A DNA stretch of 23,205 nt from Bacillota bacterium (GTDB lineage: Bacteria > Bacillota > Clostridia > Clostridiales > Clostridiaceae): NCBI GenBank assembly GCA_023451395.1, contig JAEXZL010000101.1, positions 1 through 23,205 on the forward strand, written 5' to 3'. The notes under the pieces are model-generated. The model was not told the DNA's origin and searched no databases. It worked only from the letters and a program-made list of their open reading frames with translations. Below are positions 15,093 through 22,867 of the stretch, in pieces. A program made the position numbers and the translations under genes. The stretch's first letter is position 1, and the number at the start of each line of letters is the position of its first letter.

Positions 15093-15132
15093 AAAAAATC
15101 CCGTTTAGAAAATGTGTTCGCTAAACAGGATT
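15093..15132 (-). terminator. Terminator of the nagR-nagB operon
   Basis: On the minus strand AATCCTGTTTAG (15121-15132) pairs with CTAAACGGGATT (15097-15108), 12 bp with one G-U, followed by TTTT. It lies 45 bp past the nagB stop and separates nagB from radA. Confidence 0.88.
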
Positions 15133-15176
15133 TAATACTATTTTCCTATATTATTTTATCATAAATAACTTAAGTT

Positions 15177-15914
15177 TTATACCTCTTCTTTTATTAAAGA
15201 AGCAGCAGCCTCATCAACTATTAAAGTTACATCATGATGTACCTGAAGCATAGTAGCAGGAGATTTTGTAGTGATTTTGCCACTTACAAGCTCCTTAATA
15301 GCCTCTGCCTTTCCTTCTCCACTTGCAATTAGAAGTATGCTCTTAGCCTTCATTATAGATCCGATTCCCATAGTAAGGGCTCTTTTGGGAACCTCCTCTA
15401 AGGTGTCAAAAAATCTTGAATTAGCAGTAATAGTACTTTCAGTTAAATCTGTTAAGTGAGTACCATAGCTAAGCTCCTCTTCAGGTTCATTAAAAGCTAT
15501 GTGTCCATTATTTCCTATACCTAAAAGCTGAAGATCTATTCCACCTAGCTCCTGAATTCTTTTATCATAATCTCTGCATTCCTTCTCTACATCCTCTGCA
15601 ACACCATTAGGCACATAGGTTCTTGCCTTGTCGATATTTATGTGATTAAAGAGCTTTTCATTCATAAAATACCTATAGCTTTGAGGATGGTCTCCCTTTA
15701 ATCCGTAATATTCATCTAGATTAACAGAAGTAACCTTTGAAAAATCAAGCTTTCCTTCCTCATATAGCCTTATTAGCTCTTTATACAAACCTTCTGGTGT
15801 GCTTCCAGTAGCAAGGCCTAGAATGGCTTCAGGTTTTCTATCAATTAAACTAGCAATTATTTCTCCACCCTTTATGCTCATTTCATTATAATCTTTAACA
15901 ATTATTATTTTCAT
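15177..15914 (-). CDS. nagB: Glucosamine-6-phosphate deaminase
   Basis: A 245-residue cytosolic isomerase-deaminase that turns glucosamine 6-phosphate into fructose 6-phosphate and ammonia, the last step in amino-sugar use. Family marks are LGLATGSTPEGLYKEL (phosphate loop, about residues 33-48), SVNLDEYYGL near 64-73 with the general-base Asp, GIGNNGHIAFNEP near 128-140 and ASGEGKAEAI in the C-terminal part. Length is normal for the short bacterial form. Its ATG overlaps the nagR stop as ATGA, so translation is coupled. nagA (the deacetylase), often the partner, is not in this operon. Expression should follow the palindrome-controlled promoter at 16655-16699. Confidence 0.97.
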   Translation of the reverse strand: MKIIIVKDYNEMSIKGGEIIASLIDRKPEAILGLATGSTPEGLYKELIRLYEEGKLDFSKVTSVNLDEYYGLKGDHPQSYRYFMNEKLFNHINIDKARTYVPNGVAEDVEKECRDYDKRIQELGGIDLQLLGIGNNGHIAFNEPEEELSYGTHLTDLTESTITANSRFFDTLEEVPKRALTMGIGSIMKAKSILLIASGEGKAEAIKELVSGKITTKSPATMLQVHHDVTLIVDEAAASLIKEEV

Positions 15915-16633
15915 CTTATTTTTCCCTCTTTTCGTAAAATGTTTACCTGAAGAATGTATTTATCAGAACGATATACCGATTCCTCTAAAAACAATACCTT
16001 TTCTTCATTCTCCATGGTTTTGTTAACTGTTTTAAGCAAAGGAACGTCCTTTTCAACTTTAAACAGCTCTTTATAATAGTCATCTAGTAGAACTCCCTGA
16101 ATAGAAGATTCTGAGTAGCTTATTTTATGTCCTCTCTCTTCCAGCAAAGCAAACAAGGATCCAGTAAGCTCTTTTTCTTTTACCCCTTGTAAATATTCAC
16201 AGGGAATATAAACAAGTTCATTGGCAACAGCTTCTTCCCCTATAAATCTTAATCTATTTATTTTATAGAGGGTTATGCTTTTAAAAAGCTCTTTATACCT
16301 TTCTGGCGCCTTAACCGCTTCAAAACAAATAAGCTCTGTATGATGAGATAGACCTGCTTTTGACACTATTTCAGAAAAGCTCATTATATCCTTCTGCCTA
16401 ACCTTTTTTTCGCAAACAAAGGTTCCTCTTCCCTTTTCTCTAATCAAAAGGCCTTCTTGAACAAGCTCTCCTAAAGCCTGTCTAATGGTCATCCTACTTA
16501 CTCCATAGTACTCTGACAGCTCTCTTTCACTATCAATGCACTGACCATTTTTCCATCTCCCACTATTTATGTTCTCAATAAAATCTTGCTTTAGCTGGTA
16601 ATAAACAGGAATTGGACTGTTTTTATCAATCAT
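15911..16633 (-). CDS. nagR: GntR/HutC-family repressor of amino-sugar genes (NagR/YvoA-like)
   Basis: A 241-residue regulator. The N-terminal winged helix includes IPVYYQLKQDFIENI and YYGVSRMTIRQALGELVQEG (about residues 37-56), followed by GLLIREKGRGTFV. The C-terminal UTRA ligand domain includes RFIGEEAVANELVYIPCEYL. Relatives such as NagR/YvoA of Bacillus bind glucosamine 6-phosphate or its N-acetyl form. It overlaps nagB by 4 nt, which supports that ligand. I start it at the ATG 16631-16633, which has AAGGAG 9 nt upstream; the longer frame to 16705 would run through its own promoter. Autoregulation is likely because a 34-bp palindrome covers its -35. The ligand is inferred. Confidence 0.88.
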   Translation of the reverse strand: MIDKNSPIPVYYQLKQDFIENINSGRWKNGQCIDSERELSEYYGVSRMTIRQALGELVQEGLLIREKGRGTFVCEKKVRQKDIMSFSEIVSKAGLSHHTELICFEAVKAPERYKELFKSITLYKINRLRFIGEEAVANELVYIPCEYLQGVKEKELTGSLFALLEERGHKISYSESSIQGVLLDDYYKELFKVEKDVPLLKTVNKTMENEEKVLFLEESVYRSDKYILQVNILRKEGKIR

Positions 16634-16654
16634 CCTACACCACTCCTTAGCTTC

Positions 16655-16699
16655 ATTATAAACTAAAGTGTCATAGATGTCTAGACCACTATAACACTT
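16655..16699 (-). promoter_or_regulatory. nagR-nagB promoter with a 34-bp operator palindrome
   Basis: On the minus strand, TAGACA (16678-16683), 17 nt, TATAAT (16655-16660). A palindrome spans 16666-16699 with 14 of 17 base pairs matching, centred on TGGTCTAGACA, which resembles NagR/YvoA dre operators. Its centre is the -35 itself, so a bound repressor would block the polymerase. Confidence 0.8.
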
Positions 16700-16759
16700 C
16701 AGCATTACTTTTTATATGAGAAATTTTTATAATATGCTTCTATGAATATCAGATTTATT

Positions 16760-16957
16760 TTATGCTTCTGCTTTAAATTGATTTATATCTTCACAGTATT
16801 CATATCCTATGGATTTCATTCTCTCCTCAATAATTTCTTTAGATAAATTCTCCTGATAGCATAAGGCCTCCAAGGAAGAATAATAATCCCTTAGCTTCAT
16901 ATTAATCATGCTTAAAAATATATATGGATCTCCTATTTTATTATCATCTCTATTCAT
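16760..16957 (-). CDS. Small DUF4250-like protein
   Basis: A 65-residue acidic protein with the pattern DPYIFLSMINMKLRDYYSSLEALC and a C-terminal SIGYEYCEDINQF. This matches what I know of DUF4250, a family of about 60 residues common in clostridia and of unknown function. It is predicted to be helical, with no membrane helix. The ATG at 16955-16957 has GAGGAG 8 nt upstream. It stands alone between nagR and the plus-strand glutaredoxin gene. No clear terminator follows, and its 3' end lies about 60 bp before the nagR promoter. The family assignment is from memory of the sequence pattern. Confidence 0.8.
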   Translation of the reverse strand: MNRDDNKIGDPYIFLSMINMKLRDYYSSLEALCYQENLSKEIIEERMKSIGYEYCEDINQFKAEA

Positions 16958-17100
16958 TCAATACACTCCTCTTAAGATTAATTATTAATTGTTCCTAATT
17001 ATTCCCTTTTTCATATAATAAATATTACAATAGATTTTTAATTTACTCAAATACCTCTATAAATATTAATTTTCTATATATATTATTTTCAAAAAACCTC

Positions 17101-17128
17101 TTGCAAATATACCCCCGTATGGTATAAT
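17101..17128 (+). promoter_or_regulatory. Promoter of grx1 with CsoR/CstR-like operator
   Basis: TTGCAA (17101-17106), 16 nt, TATAAT (17123-17128), extended by TGG. The spacer is filled by the near-palindrome ATACCCCCGTATGGTAT (17109-17125), whose GC core inside ATAC/GTAT ends is the form of CsoR-family operators. The same arrangement occurs before trxB at 20257-20277. The regulator is not in the window. Confidence 0.6.
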
Positions 17129-17176
17129 TATATTAAATAATTGATAATGATTATTTTTTAAAAGGAGTTGCTAATA

Positions 17177-17404
17177 ATGATAAAAGTATATAGTACAAAT
17201 TCTTGCCCATGGTGTGTTAAGGTTAAAAATTACTTAAAGGCTAATGGATACGAATATCAGGATGTTAATGTTCAGAATGATTTAGAAGGCAGAAAAGAGA
17301 TGTTTAATAAGTCCCAACAAATGGGTGTTCCTGTAGTAGATATTAATGGTAGAATAATAGTAGGTTTTGATAAGCCTGCTATAGACCAGGCTTTAGGCTT
17401 ATAA
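17177..17404 (+). CDS. Glutaredoxin-like protein, copy 1 (CPWC type)
   Basis: A 75-residue thioredoxin-fold protein of the small clostridial glutaredoxin type (YruB/NrdH-like). The redox site is CPWC at residues 10-13, the cis-Pro is in GVPVVDING and the C-terminal part GFDKPAIDQAL is conserved. It shares about 47 of 75 residues with copy 2 at 19019-19246. In Clostridium pasteurianum a similar protein (Cp9) carries electrons from an NADH-dependent thioredoxin reductase to the peroxiredoxin AhpC. The ATG at 17177 has AAAGGAG about 9 nt upstream; an earlier in-frame TTG (17168) is too close to the SD. It is monocistronic on the plus strand, with its own promoter and terminator. Confidence 0.9.
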   Translation: MIKVYSTNSCPWCVKVKNYLKANGYEYQDVNVQNDLEGRKEMFNKSQQMGVPVVDINGRIIVGFDKPAIDQALGL

Positions 17405-17422
17405 ATCAATATAACTAATAAA

Positions 17423-17457
17423 AAGGCAAGCTGTTATTTTACAGCTTGCCTTTTTTT
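17423..17457 (+). terminator. Terminator of grx1
   Basis: A 12-bp perfect stem, AAGGCAAGCTGT with ACAGCTTGCCTT, a loop TATTTT, then a run of T. It lies 18 bp after the grx1 stop. Confidence 0.95.
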
Positions 17458-17505
17458 AAAAAGATAGCAGGTGCTTGGATATATACCCAAACACCTGCTA
17501 TCTTT
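17458..17505 (-). terminator. Terminator of gapN
   Basis: A 14-bp perfect stem, AAAGATAGCAGGTG (17460-17473) with CACCTGCTATCTTT (17492-17505), plus an inner TTGG/CCAA pair and, on the minus strand, five T. It begins inside the gapN stop codon and lies back to back with the grx1 terminator. Confidence 0.92.
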
Positions 17506-18973
17506 ATATCTCTTTATTGCTGAAATTAAGCACCACAGCCTTAGGTCTTGTCATTGCTTCGATGGAATATCTTATTCCTTGAGTTCCCATTCCTGATGAT
17601 TTTACTCCTAGGAAAGGAAAATGATCTGGTCCTCTTTCTGTCTTGTTATTAACCTGTACTGTACCAACCTCAAGCCTATCTGCAATATAAAAGGCTCTAT
17701 CTATATCCTTTGTGAATACTGAAGACTGAAGTCCGTATTCAGATTTGTTTGCTATTTCTATAGCCTCATTAATATTTTTGATTCTTATAACAGGAAGCAC
17801 AGGACCAAAGGGTTCTTCCCAGGCAATTCTCATATCAAGAGTAACATTATCAAAGAGCATAGGGTCTATATAGTTTCCCTCTCTCTTTTCTCCAGTAATT
17901 CTTTTAGCACCCTTTGAAAGCGCATCCTCTACAAGCTCCATAACAAAATCTGCTGCTTTATCATTTATAAGAGGAACAATTACAGTTCCTTCATCTCTTG
18001 GATCTCCTAACTTAAGCTTTTCAATCTTACCCTTTAAAAGCTCAATAAGTTTGTCTGCAACTTCATCCATAACTAATATTCTCTTAACAGCAGTACATCT
18101 TTGTCCAGAATATGAAAAGGCTCCGGAAACAATGTTTTCTGCTGCCAATTCTAAATCAGAATCCTCAAGTACTATTGCAGCATCCTTTCCTCCTAATTCA
18201 AGTAAGAGGGGCTTCATAGAAGTAATTTCAGAAATATGATGTCCCACGTCAGTGCTTCCAGTGAAGTTAATAAAATCTATATCCTTGTGAGTTACAATAT
18301 AATCTCCTATTTCACTACCTCTTCCGGTAACGGTATTTAAAATACCATCTGGAAGTCCTGCAGCCTTAAAAACCTGAGCTAAAAACAATGCAGATATACT
18401 GCCCTGTGTAGGAGGCTTTAAAACCACAGAATTTCCTGCAACCACTGCAGGTGCGATTTTTGAAGCAGATAGATTTATGGGATAATTGAAGGGAGCTATG
18501 GCAAGTACTACTCCTAGAGGTACCCTTCTTACAAAGGATAACTTATTTTTCTTAAAGCCTGGGAAGCTATCTCCTGGAAGCACATCTCCCTCTAAGGATT
18601 TGGCAGCATCAGCAGTAAATCTTATAAAGTCAGCAGTTCTTGTAATTTCAGACACTGCACCTTTTTTATCCTTTGCTATTTCAAAGGAAAGAATCTTACC
18701 TATTTCCTCAGCTCTTTCTTCTAATATATCCGCTGCCCTATAGAGTACCTCCGCTCTTTTATTTATAGGCACATCTACCCACTTCTTTTGAGACTCTTTG
18801 GCATTTTCTATAACATAATCGACCTCTTCCCTGCTCATAGCAGGAACCCTTCCCACAAGAGCTCCATCTACTGGGGAATATATATCAATTAAATTATTTG
18901 TTTTACTTTCAACCCACTTACCTCCAACGAGATTTCTATAGGTATGTTTTTGCTCGTACAACTCATTAAACAT
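17504..18973 (-). CDS. gapN: NADP-dependent glyceraldehyde-3-phosphate dehydrogenase (non-phosphorylating)
   Basis: A 489-residue aldehyde dehydrogenase of the GapN type, which oxidises glyceraldehyde 3-phosphate directly to 3-phosphoglycerate and yields NADPH without ATP. The catalytic cysteine is C293 in FSYSGQRCTAVKR, the general base E259 in LLLELGGKDAA and the oxyanion Asn163 in APFNYP. Segments PTQGSIS, TGRGSEIGDYIV and the C-terminal IRYSIEAMTRPKAVV match the Streptococcus mutans and Clostridium GapN pattern rather than general aldehyde dehydrogenases. The ATG has AAGGAG 7 nt upstream. It starts 45 bp after grx2 with no clear promoter or strong terminator between, so it may be read as trxB-grx2-gapN. 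The cofactor choice is inferred from the family. Confidence 0.9.
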   Translation of the reverse strand: MFNELYEQKHTYRNLVGGKWVESKTNNLIDIYSPVDGALVGRVPAMSREEVDYVIENAKESQKKWVDVPINKRAEVLYRAADILEERAEEIGKILSFEIAKDKKGAVSEITRTADFIRFTADAAKSLEGDVLPGDSFPGFKKNKLSFVRRVPLGVVLAIAPFNYPINLSASKIAPAVVAGNSVVLKPPTQGSISALFLAQVFKAAGLPDGILNTVTGRGSEIGDYIVTHKDIDFINFTGSTDVGHHISEITSMKPLLLELGGKDAAIVLEDSDLELAAENIVSGAFSYSGQRCTAVKRILVMDEVADKLIELLKGKIEKLKLGDPRDEGTVIVPLINDKAADFVMELVEDALSKGAKRITGEKREGNYIDPMLFDNVTLDMRIAWEEPFGPVLPVIRIKNINEAIEIANKSEYGLQSSVFTKDIDRAFYIADRLEVGTVQVNNKTERGPDHFPFLGVKSSGMGTQGIRYSIEAMTRPKAVVLNFSNKEI

Positions 18974-19018
18974 TACATTACTCCTTTTCTTAGATCATTG
19001 ACAAGTCCCTAAATAGGA

Positions 19019-19246
19019 CTATAAGCCTATTGCCTTATCTATTGCTTCCCTGTCAAAACCTACGATGACTGTTCCATTAATATCCACAACGGGAACGGAT
19101 CTTTGGCCAGATATTTTATAAACCTCTTCTCTATCTTCCTTAGCATCCGCAACATTTACTTCCTTATACTCTTGTCCTTTAGAATCTAAGTACTTTTTTA
19201 CCTTCACACACCAAGGACACCACTCTGTAGAATAAACCTTAATCAT
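19019..19246 (-). CDS. Glutaredoxin-like protein, copy 2 (CPWC type), coupled to trxB
   Basis: A 75-residue protein closely related to copy 1, with CPWC at residues 10-13 (EWCPWCVKVKKYL), the cis-Pro segment SVPVVDING and the same C-terminus GFDREAIDKAIGL. Its ATG overlaps the trxB stop as ATGA, so the two are translated in tandem; this is strong context for trxB being its reductant. The clostridial TrxR/Grx couple is known to reduce AhpC-type peroxiredoxins. No peroxiredoxin gene is in the window. A small AGTCC/GGACT hairpin at the 3' end lacks a T run. Confidence 0.92.
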   Translation of the reverse strand: MIKVYSTEWCPWCVKVKKYLDSKGQEYKEVNVADAKEDREEVYKISGQRSVPVVDINGTVIVGFDREAIDKAIGL

Positions 19247-20190
19247 ACTTTTCTTCCCTTCTCTACTATATATTTTTCTGCAGCTAAAGCTGCTATAGTA
19301 CCATCAGCAACAGCAGTAGTTATCTGTCTGTAGGACTTTACTCTTACATCCCCAGCAGCATAAACCCCCTGAACATTGGTTTGCATATTTTCATCTGTTG
19401 GAATATAGCCCTGAGTAGTCAGATCAATGTAACCCTTGAAGAGCTCTGTCTTTGGAACAGTACCTATATATCCAAAAACAGCATCAAGCTTTATTTCCTT
19501 TTCCTCTCCGGTTTTAGTATTAGCTACCAAAGCTGATTCCACAAAATCTTTACCATTTACATCTATTAGGTCATGATTAAACATTATTTCTATCTTTGGA
19601 TTATTCATAACCTCTTCTAAAGTGGCCTTTTCTCCCTTAAAGTAATCAAATCTTCTTATCATTATTACCTTTTTTGCAAATTTAGTTAAAAACAAAGCTT
19701 CCTCTAAGGCTGAATTACCTCCACCTACAACACCGATTATCTTATCCTCATAAACAGCACCATCACATACAGCACAATAATGAATTCCCTTTCCAGAGAA
19801 TTTTGCCTCATTAGGAATAGGAAGCTTTCTAGGTGTGGCACCAGTAGCAATTATTACGGACTTTGGCTTATAAATATAGCTTCCTGTTTCTATTTCCTTA
19901 TCATCATCTGTGAGATATGCTCTTTCTATTAAATCAAATTCATCTATATTAGCTCCCAACTCTTCTGCTTGCTCTCTCATTATGTCTGACAAAGCACTAC
20001 CTTCAATGGTTTTAAATCCAGGATAATTTTCTATGGTATAGCTGCTTCTTACCTGACCTCCCACAAGTTCATTTTCTAGTATAAGGGTATTTAACTTTGC
20101 TCTTCCAGCGTATATAGCTGAGCTTAGTCCCGCAGGCCCTGCGCCTATTATCATCAAATCCAATTCCTTAATTTTCTTATTTTTGTCCAT
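19243..20190 (-). CDS. trxB: Thioredoxin reductase-like flavoprotein, probably NADH-dependent
   Basis: A 315-residue low-molecular-weight thioredoxin reductase homologue. The FAD site is IIGAGPAGLSSA (about residues 14-25), the redox disulfide CAVC is at 139-142 (HYCAVCDGAVYED), the pyridine-nucleotide site is VVGGGNSALEEA (154-165) and the C-terminal FAD motif is GVYAAGDVR. The usual NADPH phosphate clamp HRRxxxR is replaced by MIRRFDYFKGE at 177-187: His and the last Arg are absent. That fits an NADH-using enzyme such as C. pasteurianum Cp34, which reduces AhpC through a small glutaredoxin. The ATG has AAGGAG about 8 nt upstream. It heads a unit with grx2 behind a CsoR-like operator at 20257-20277. 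NADH use is inferred. Confidence 0.9.
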   Translation of the reverse strand: MDKNKKIKELDLMIIGAGPAGLSSAIYAGRAKLNTLILENELVGGQVRSSYTIENYPGFKTIEGSALSDIMREQAEELGANIDEFDLIERAYLTDDDKEIETGSYIYKPKSVIIATGATPRKLPIPNEAKFSGKGIHYCAVCDGAVYEDKIIGVVGGGNSALEEALFLTKFAKKVIMIRRFDYFKGEKATLEEVMNNPKIEIMFNHDLIDVNGKDFVESALVANTKTGEEKEIKLDAVFGYIGTVPKTELFKGYIDLTTQGYIPTDENMQTNVQGVYAAGDVRVKSYRQITTAVADGTIAALAAEKYIVEKGRKV

Positions 20191-20256
20191 CTATATTCTC
20201 CTTACTAAAAAAATTATATCCTAAAATAGTTTAAACCTTTATTAAAATAATATTAC

Positions 20257-20277
20257 ATTTTACCCCTAGGGGGTATA
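20257..20277 (-). promoter_or_regulatory. trxB operator-promoter, CsoR/CstR-like
   Basis: On the minus strand, TATACCCCCTAGGGG is followed directly by TAAAAT, a likely -10 (20257-20262). The core CCCCTAGGGG is a perfect palindrome. At 16 of 21 positions it equals the grx1 site, with the same distance to the -10. The -35 is poor. The leader to trxB would be about 60 nt. Confidence 0.55.
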
Positions 20278-20360
20278 ATCATATAATACTCTAAAGATTT
20301 AATAAAATCAAGAGCTAATAATTATTAACTAATAAAAAGCTTTCTTGCATTTTATAAATA

Positions 20361-20383
20361 AGGGCCGACCTAATGTCAGCCCT
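20361..20383 (-). terminator. Probable terminator of clpC
   Basis: On the minus strand AGGGCTGAC pairs with GTCGGCCCT (9 bp, one G-U) around ATTAG, followed by a broken tail TATTTATAAAA. It lies 25 bp past the clpC stop. The weak T run lowers certainty. Confidence 0.6.
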
Positions 20384-20408
20384 ACCTATACTGTTATTGT
20401 GATTTTAA

Positions 20409-22847
20409 TTAATGATTAAACTTAAGCTCTCCCTCTTCTTCTGTTACTGTAATGCTGTTTCCTTGTTTTATGTTGCCCTTAAGCATCTCTTCACTAAGCT
20501 TATCTTCTATTACTTTAGTTATCATTCTTCTTAGAGGTCTTGCCCCATAGGTTACATCAAAGCCTTCCTTTGCAAGATAAGCTCCACTTTTTTCATCAAA
20601 GCTTATATAGATATCCTGCTCCTTCAGCCTATCTGCCACTGAGTTTAGCATTAGCTTTACTATTTCTCTGAGGTCTTTCTCCTCCAGCTGATGGAATACT
20701 ATTATGTCGTCAATTCTGTTTAAAAACTCTGGCCTAAAGGATCTTTTAAGCTCCTCCATAATATTTTCCTTCATTTTTTCATATTCATTATTTGCTGAAT
20801 CAGCTTCCATGGAAAATCCCACTGTTCTTTGCTTTTTAATAGTATGTGCGCCTACATTAGATGTCATTATTATTATAGTATTTTTGAAGCTTACTGTTTT
20901 ACCCTTGCCATCTGTAAGTCTTCCATCCTCTAAAATTTGAAGCAAAACATTAAATACATCTGGATGAGCCTTTTCAACTTCATCAAAGAGTATTACCGAA
21001 TAAGGATTTGTTCTAACCTTATCTGTAAGCTGACCACCTTCATCATAGCCTACATAACCTGGAGGAGAACCTATAAGTCTTGATACGGTATGCTTTTCCA
21101 TATACTCAGACATATCAACTCTTATTATATTATTCTCATCTCCAAACATTGCTTCTGCAAGGGCCTTTGAAAGCTCTGTCTTACCAACACCGGTAGGACC
21201 TAAGAATATAAAGGAACCAATAGGTCTTTTAGGATCCTTTAACCCTACTCTAGCTCTTCTCACTGCCTGAGCTACAGATTTAACAGCCTCATTTTGGCCT
21301 ATTACTCTCTTGTGAAGTATTTCCTCAAGCTTTAACAGCTTTTCTGATTCTTTTTCTGTAAGCCTTTCTACTGGAACATTAGTCCACCTGGAAACAACAG
21401 CAGCTATCTGCTCCTCACCTACAACTTGAGTTTGAAAGCTGTTTTGAGTAGTCCAATCCTTCTTCTGAGATTCCAGCTTAGCCTTAAGCTCCTTTTCCCT
21501 ATCTCTTAAGGCTGCTGCTTTTTCAAAGTCCTGTACGCTTATAGCATCTTCCTTTTCCTTGGTAACCTTCTCTATATCATCCTCTATGAGCTTTAAATCC
21601 GGTGGAGCTGTAAGGTTTTGAATTCTTACTTTTGCACCTGCTTCATCTATAAGATCTATGGCCTTATCTGGAAGATATCTATCAGTAATATATCTATCTG
21701 ATAGGTTTACTGCTGCTTGAAGAGCTTCATCAGTTATTTTTACTCTGTGATGAGCCTCATACTTATCTCTTAATCCTTTAAGTATCTCCATAGCCTCTTC
21801 CTTAGATGGCTCTCCCACAGTTACTGGTTGAAATCTTCTTTCAAGAGCTGAATCCTTTTCGATATGCTTTCTATATTCATCAATAGTAGTAGCACCTATA
21901 CATTGAATTTCTCCCCTAGCTAGGGAAGGCTTCAATATATTAGAAGCATCTATAGCTCCTTCTGCACCTCCAGCTCCTATTATGGTGTGGATTTCATCAA
22001 TAAATAAAATTACATCTCCTGCTTTTCTTATTTCCTCCATTACCTTTTTAAGCCTTTCTTCAAACTCACCCCTATATTTAGCTCCAGCTATCATAGATGA
22101 AAGGTCTAAGGTTACTATTCTCTTGTTTTTAAGAAGCTCCGGCATATTACCCTCAACTATCCTCTGGGCTAAACCTTCTGCAATAGCCGTTTTACCTACA
22201 CCAGGATCACCGATAAGACAAGGATTATTTTTAATTCTTCTACTTAGGATTTCTAAAACCCTCTGTATTTCGTTTTCTCTGCCAATTACAGGATCAAGCT
22301 TTCCTTCTCTAGCCATCACTGTAAGGTCTCTACCAAACTGATTAAGTGTAGGAGTATTATTATCCTTTCTCTTTGCCCCTTGAGTGTTTCCAGAAGCTAA
22401 GCCATTACCCTGTCCATTGATACCGTTTATAAGATCAGCTCTTAGCTTATCTATTGATACCCCTAGATTCGCAAGTATGGTATATGCTACACCTTCCTGT
22501 TCTCTGATTAATGCTAGCATCATATGCTCTGTAGTAATATAATTGTGTCCTAGGTTTCTTGCTTCATACAGACTTAAATCTAAAAGTCTTTTTGTTCTTG
22601 GGGTTAGAGCTATCTCATTTTTAGAAATCTCCATATCTCCAAATCCTACATATTCCTCCACAAGTTTTCTCACGGAATCTTCCGTAACATTCAAGTTCTT
22701 TAGCAAATCTCGGCTGATTCCCTCTACCCTTAAAATTCCTAAAAGTATATGTTCTGTTCCAATATAGCCATGCTTAAAATACTTTGCTTCCTCTTGGGCA
22801 TACATTACAGCCTTCTGTGCTCTTTCAGTAAATCTTTCAAACATCAT
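20409..22847 (-). CDS. clpC: ATP-dependent Clp protease ATPase subunit ClpC
   Basis: An 812-residue AAA+ unfoldase that feeds proteins to ClpP. The Clp N-domain has two repeats (from RFTERAQKAVMYAQEEAKYF and from LTPRTKRLLDLSLYEA). The first ATPase has Walker A GDPGVGKT at about 213-220. The middle domain carries a UVR motif (DAISVQDFEKAAALRDREKE), where adaptor proteins such as McsA or MecA act. The second ATPase has GPTGVGKTELSKALAEAMFG, and its ClpP-docking loop carries VGF (RTVGFSMEAD). Length is typical for ClpC. The ATG at 22845-22847 has GGAGG 9 nt upstream. It follows mcsB by 20 bp, so it belongs to a ctsR-mcsA-mcsB-clpC type heat-shock operon whose start is outside the window. Confidence 0.97.
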   Translation of the reverse strand: MMFERFTERAQKAVMYAQEEAKYFKHGYIGTEHILLGILRVEGISRDLLKNLNVTEDSVRKLVEEYVGFGDMEISKNEIALTPRTKRLLDLSLYEARNLGHNYITTEHMMLALIREQEGVAYTILANLGVSIDKLRADLINGINGQGNGLASGNTQGAKRKDNNTPTLNQFGRDLTVMAREGKLDPVIGRENEIQRVLEILSRRIKNNPCLIGDPGVGKTAIAEGLAQRIVEGNMPELLKNKRIVTLDLSSMIAGAKYRGEFEERLKKVMEEIRKAGDVILFIDEIHTIIGAGGAEGAIDASNILKPSLARGEIQCIGATTIDEYRKHIEKDSALERRFQPVTVGEPSKEEAMEILKGLRDKYEAHHRVKITDEALQAAVNLSDRYITDRYLPDKAIDLIDEAGAKVRIQNLTAPPDLKLIEDDIEKVTKEKEDAISVQDFEKAAALRDREKELKAKLESQKKDWTTQNSFQTQVVGEEQIAAVVSRWTNVPVERLTEKESEKLLKLEEILHKRVIGQNEAVKSVAQAVRRARVGLKDPKRPIGSFIFLGPTGVGKTELSKALAEAMFGDENNIIRVDMSEYMEKHTVSRLIGSPPGYVGYDEGGQLTDKVRTNPYSVILFDEVEKAHPDVFNVLLQILEDGRLTDGKGKTVSFKNTIIIMTSNVGAHTIKKQRTVGFSMEADSANNEYEKMKENIMEELKRSFRPEFLNRIDDIIVFHQLEEKDLREIVKLMLNSVADRLKEQDIYISFDEKSGAYLAKEGFDVTYGARPLRRMITKVIEDKLSEEMLKGNIKQGNSITVTEEEGELKFNH

Positions 22848-22867
22848 ATTTTCTTACCTCCATTAAT

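Noticed and set aside
15911..16705. A longer GntR regulator starting at 16705
   Set aside because: That extension covers the promoter and palindrome and lacks an SD; the ATG at 16633 has both a good SD and a family-like N-terminus.
20271..20290. Plus-strand TATAAT boxes next to the trxB operator
   Set aside because: No plus-strand gene follows before the clpC 3' end, and there is no fitting -35; chance in AT-rich DNA.
21982..22341. Plus-strand frame of 119 codons inside clpC
   Set aside because: Antisense shadow of the first AAA+ domain; serine and leucine rich, as expected from reverse reading of AT-rich codons.
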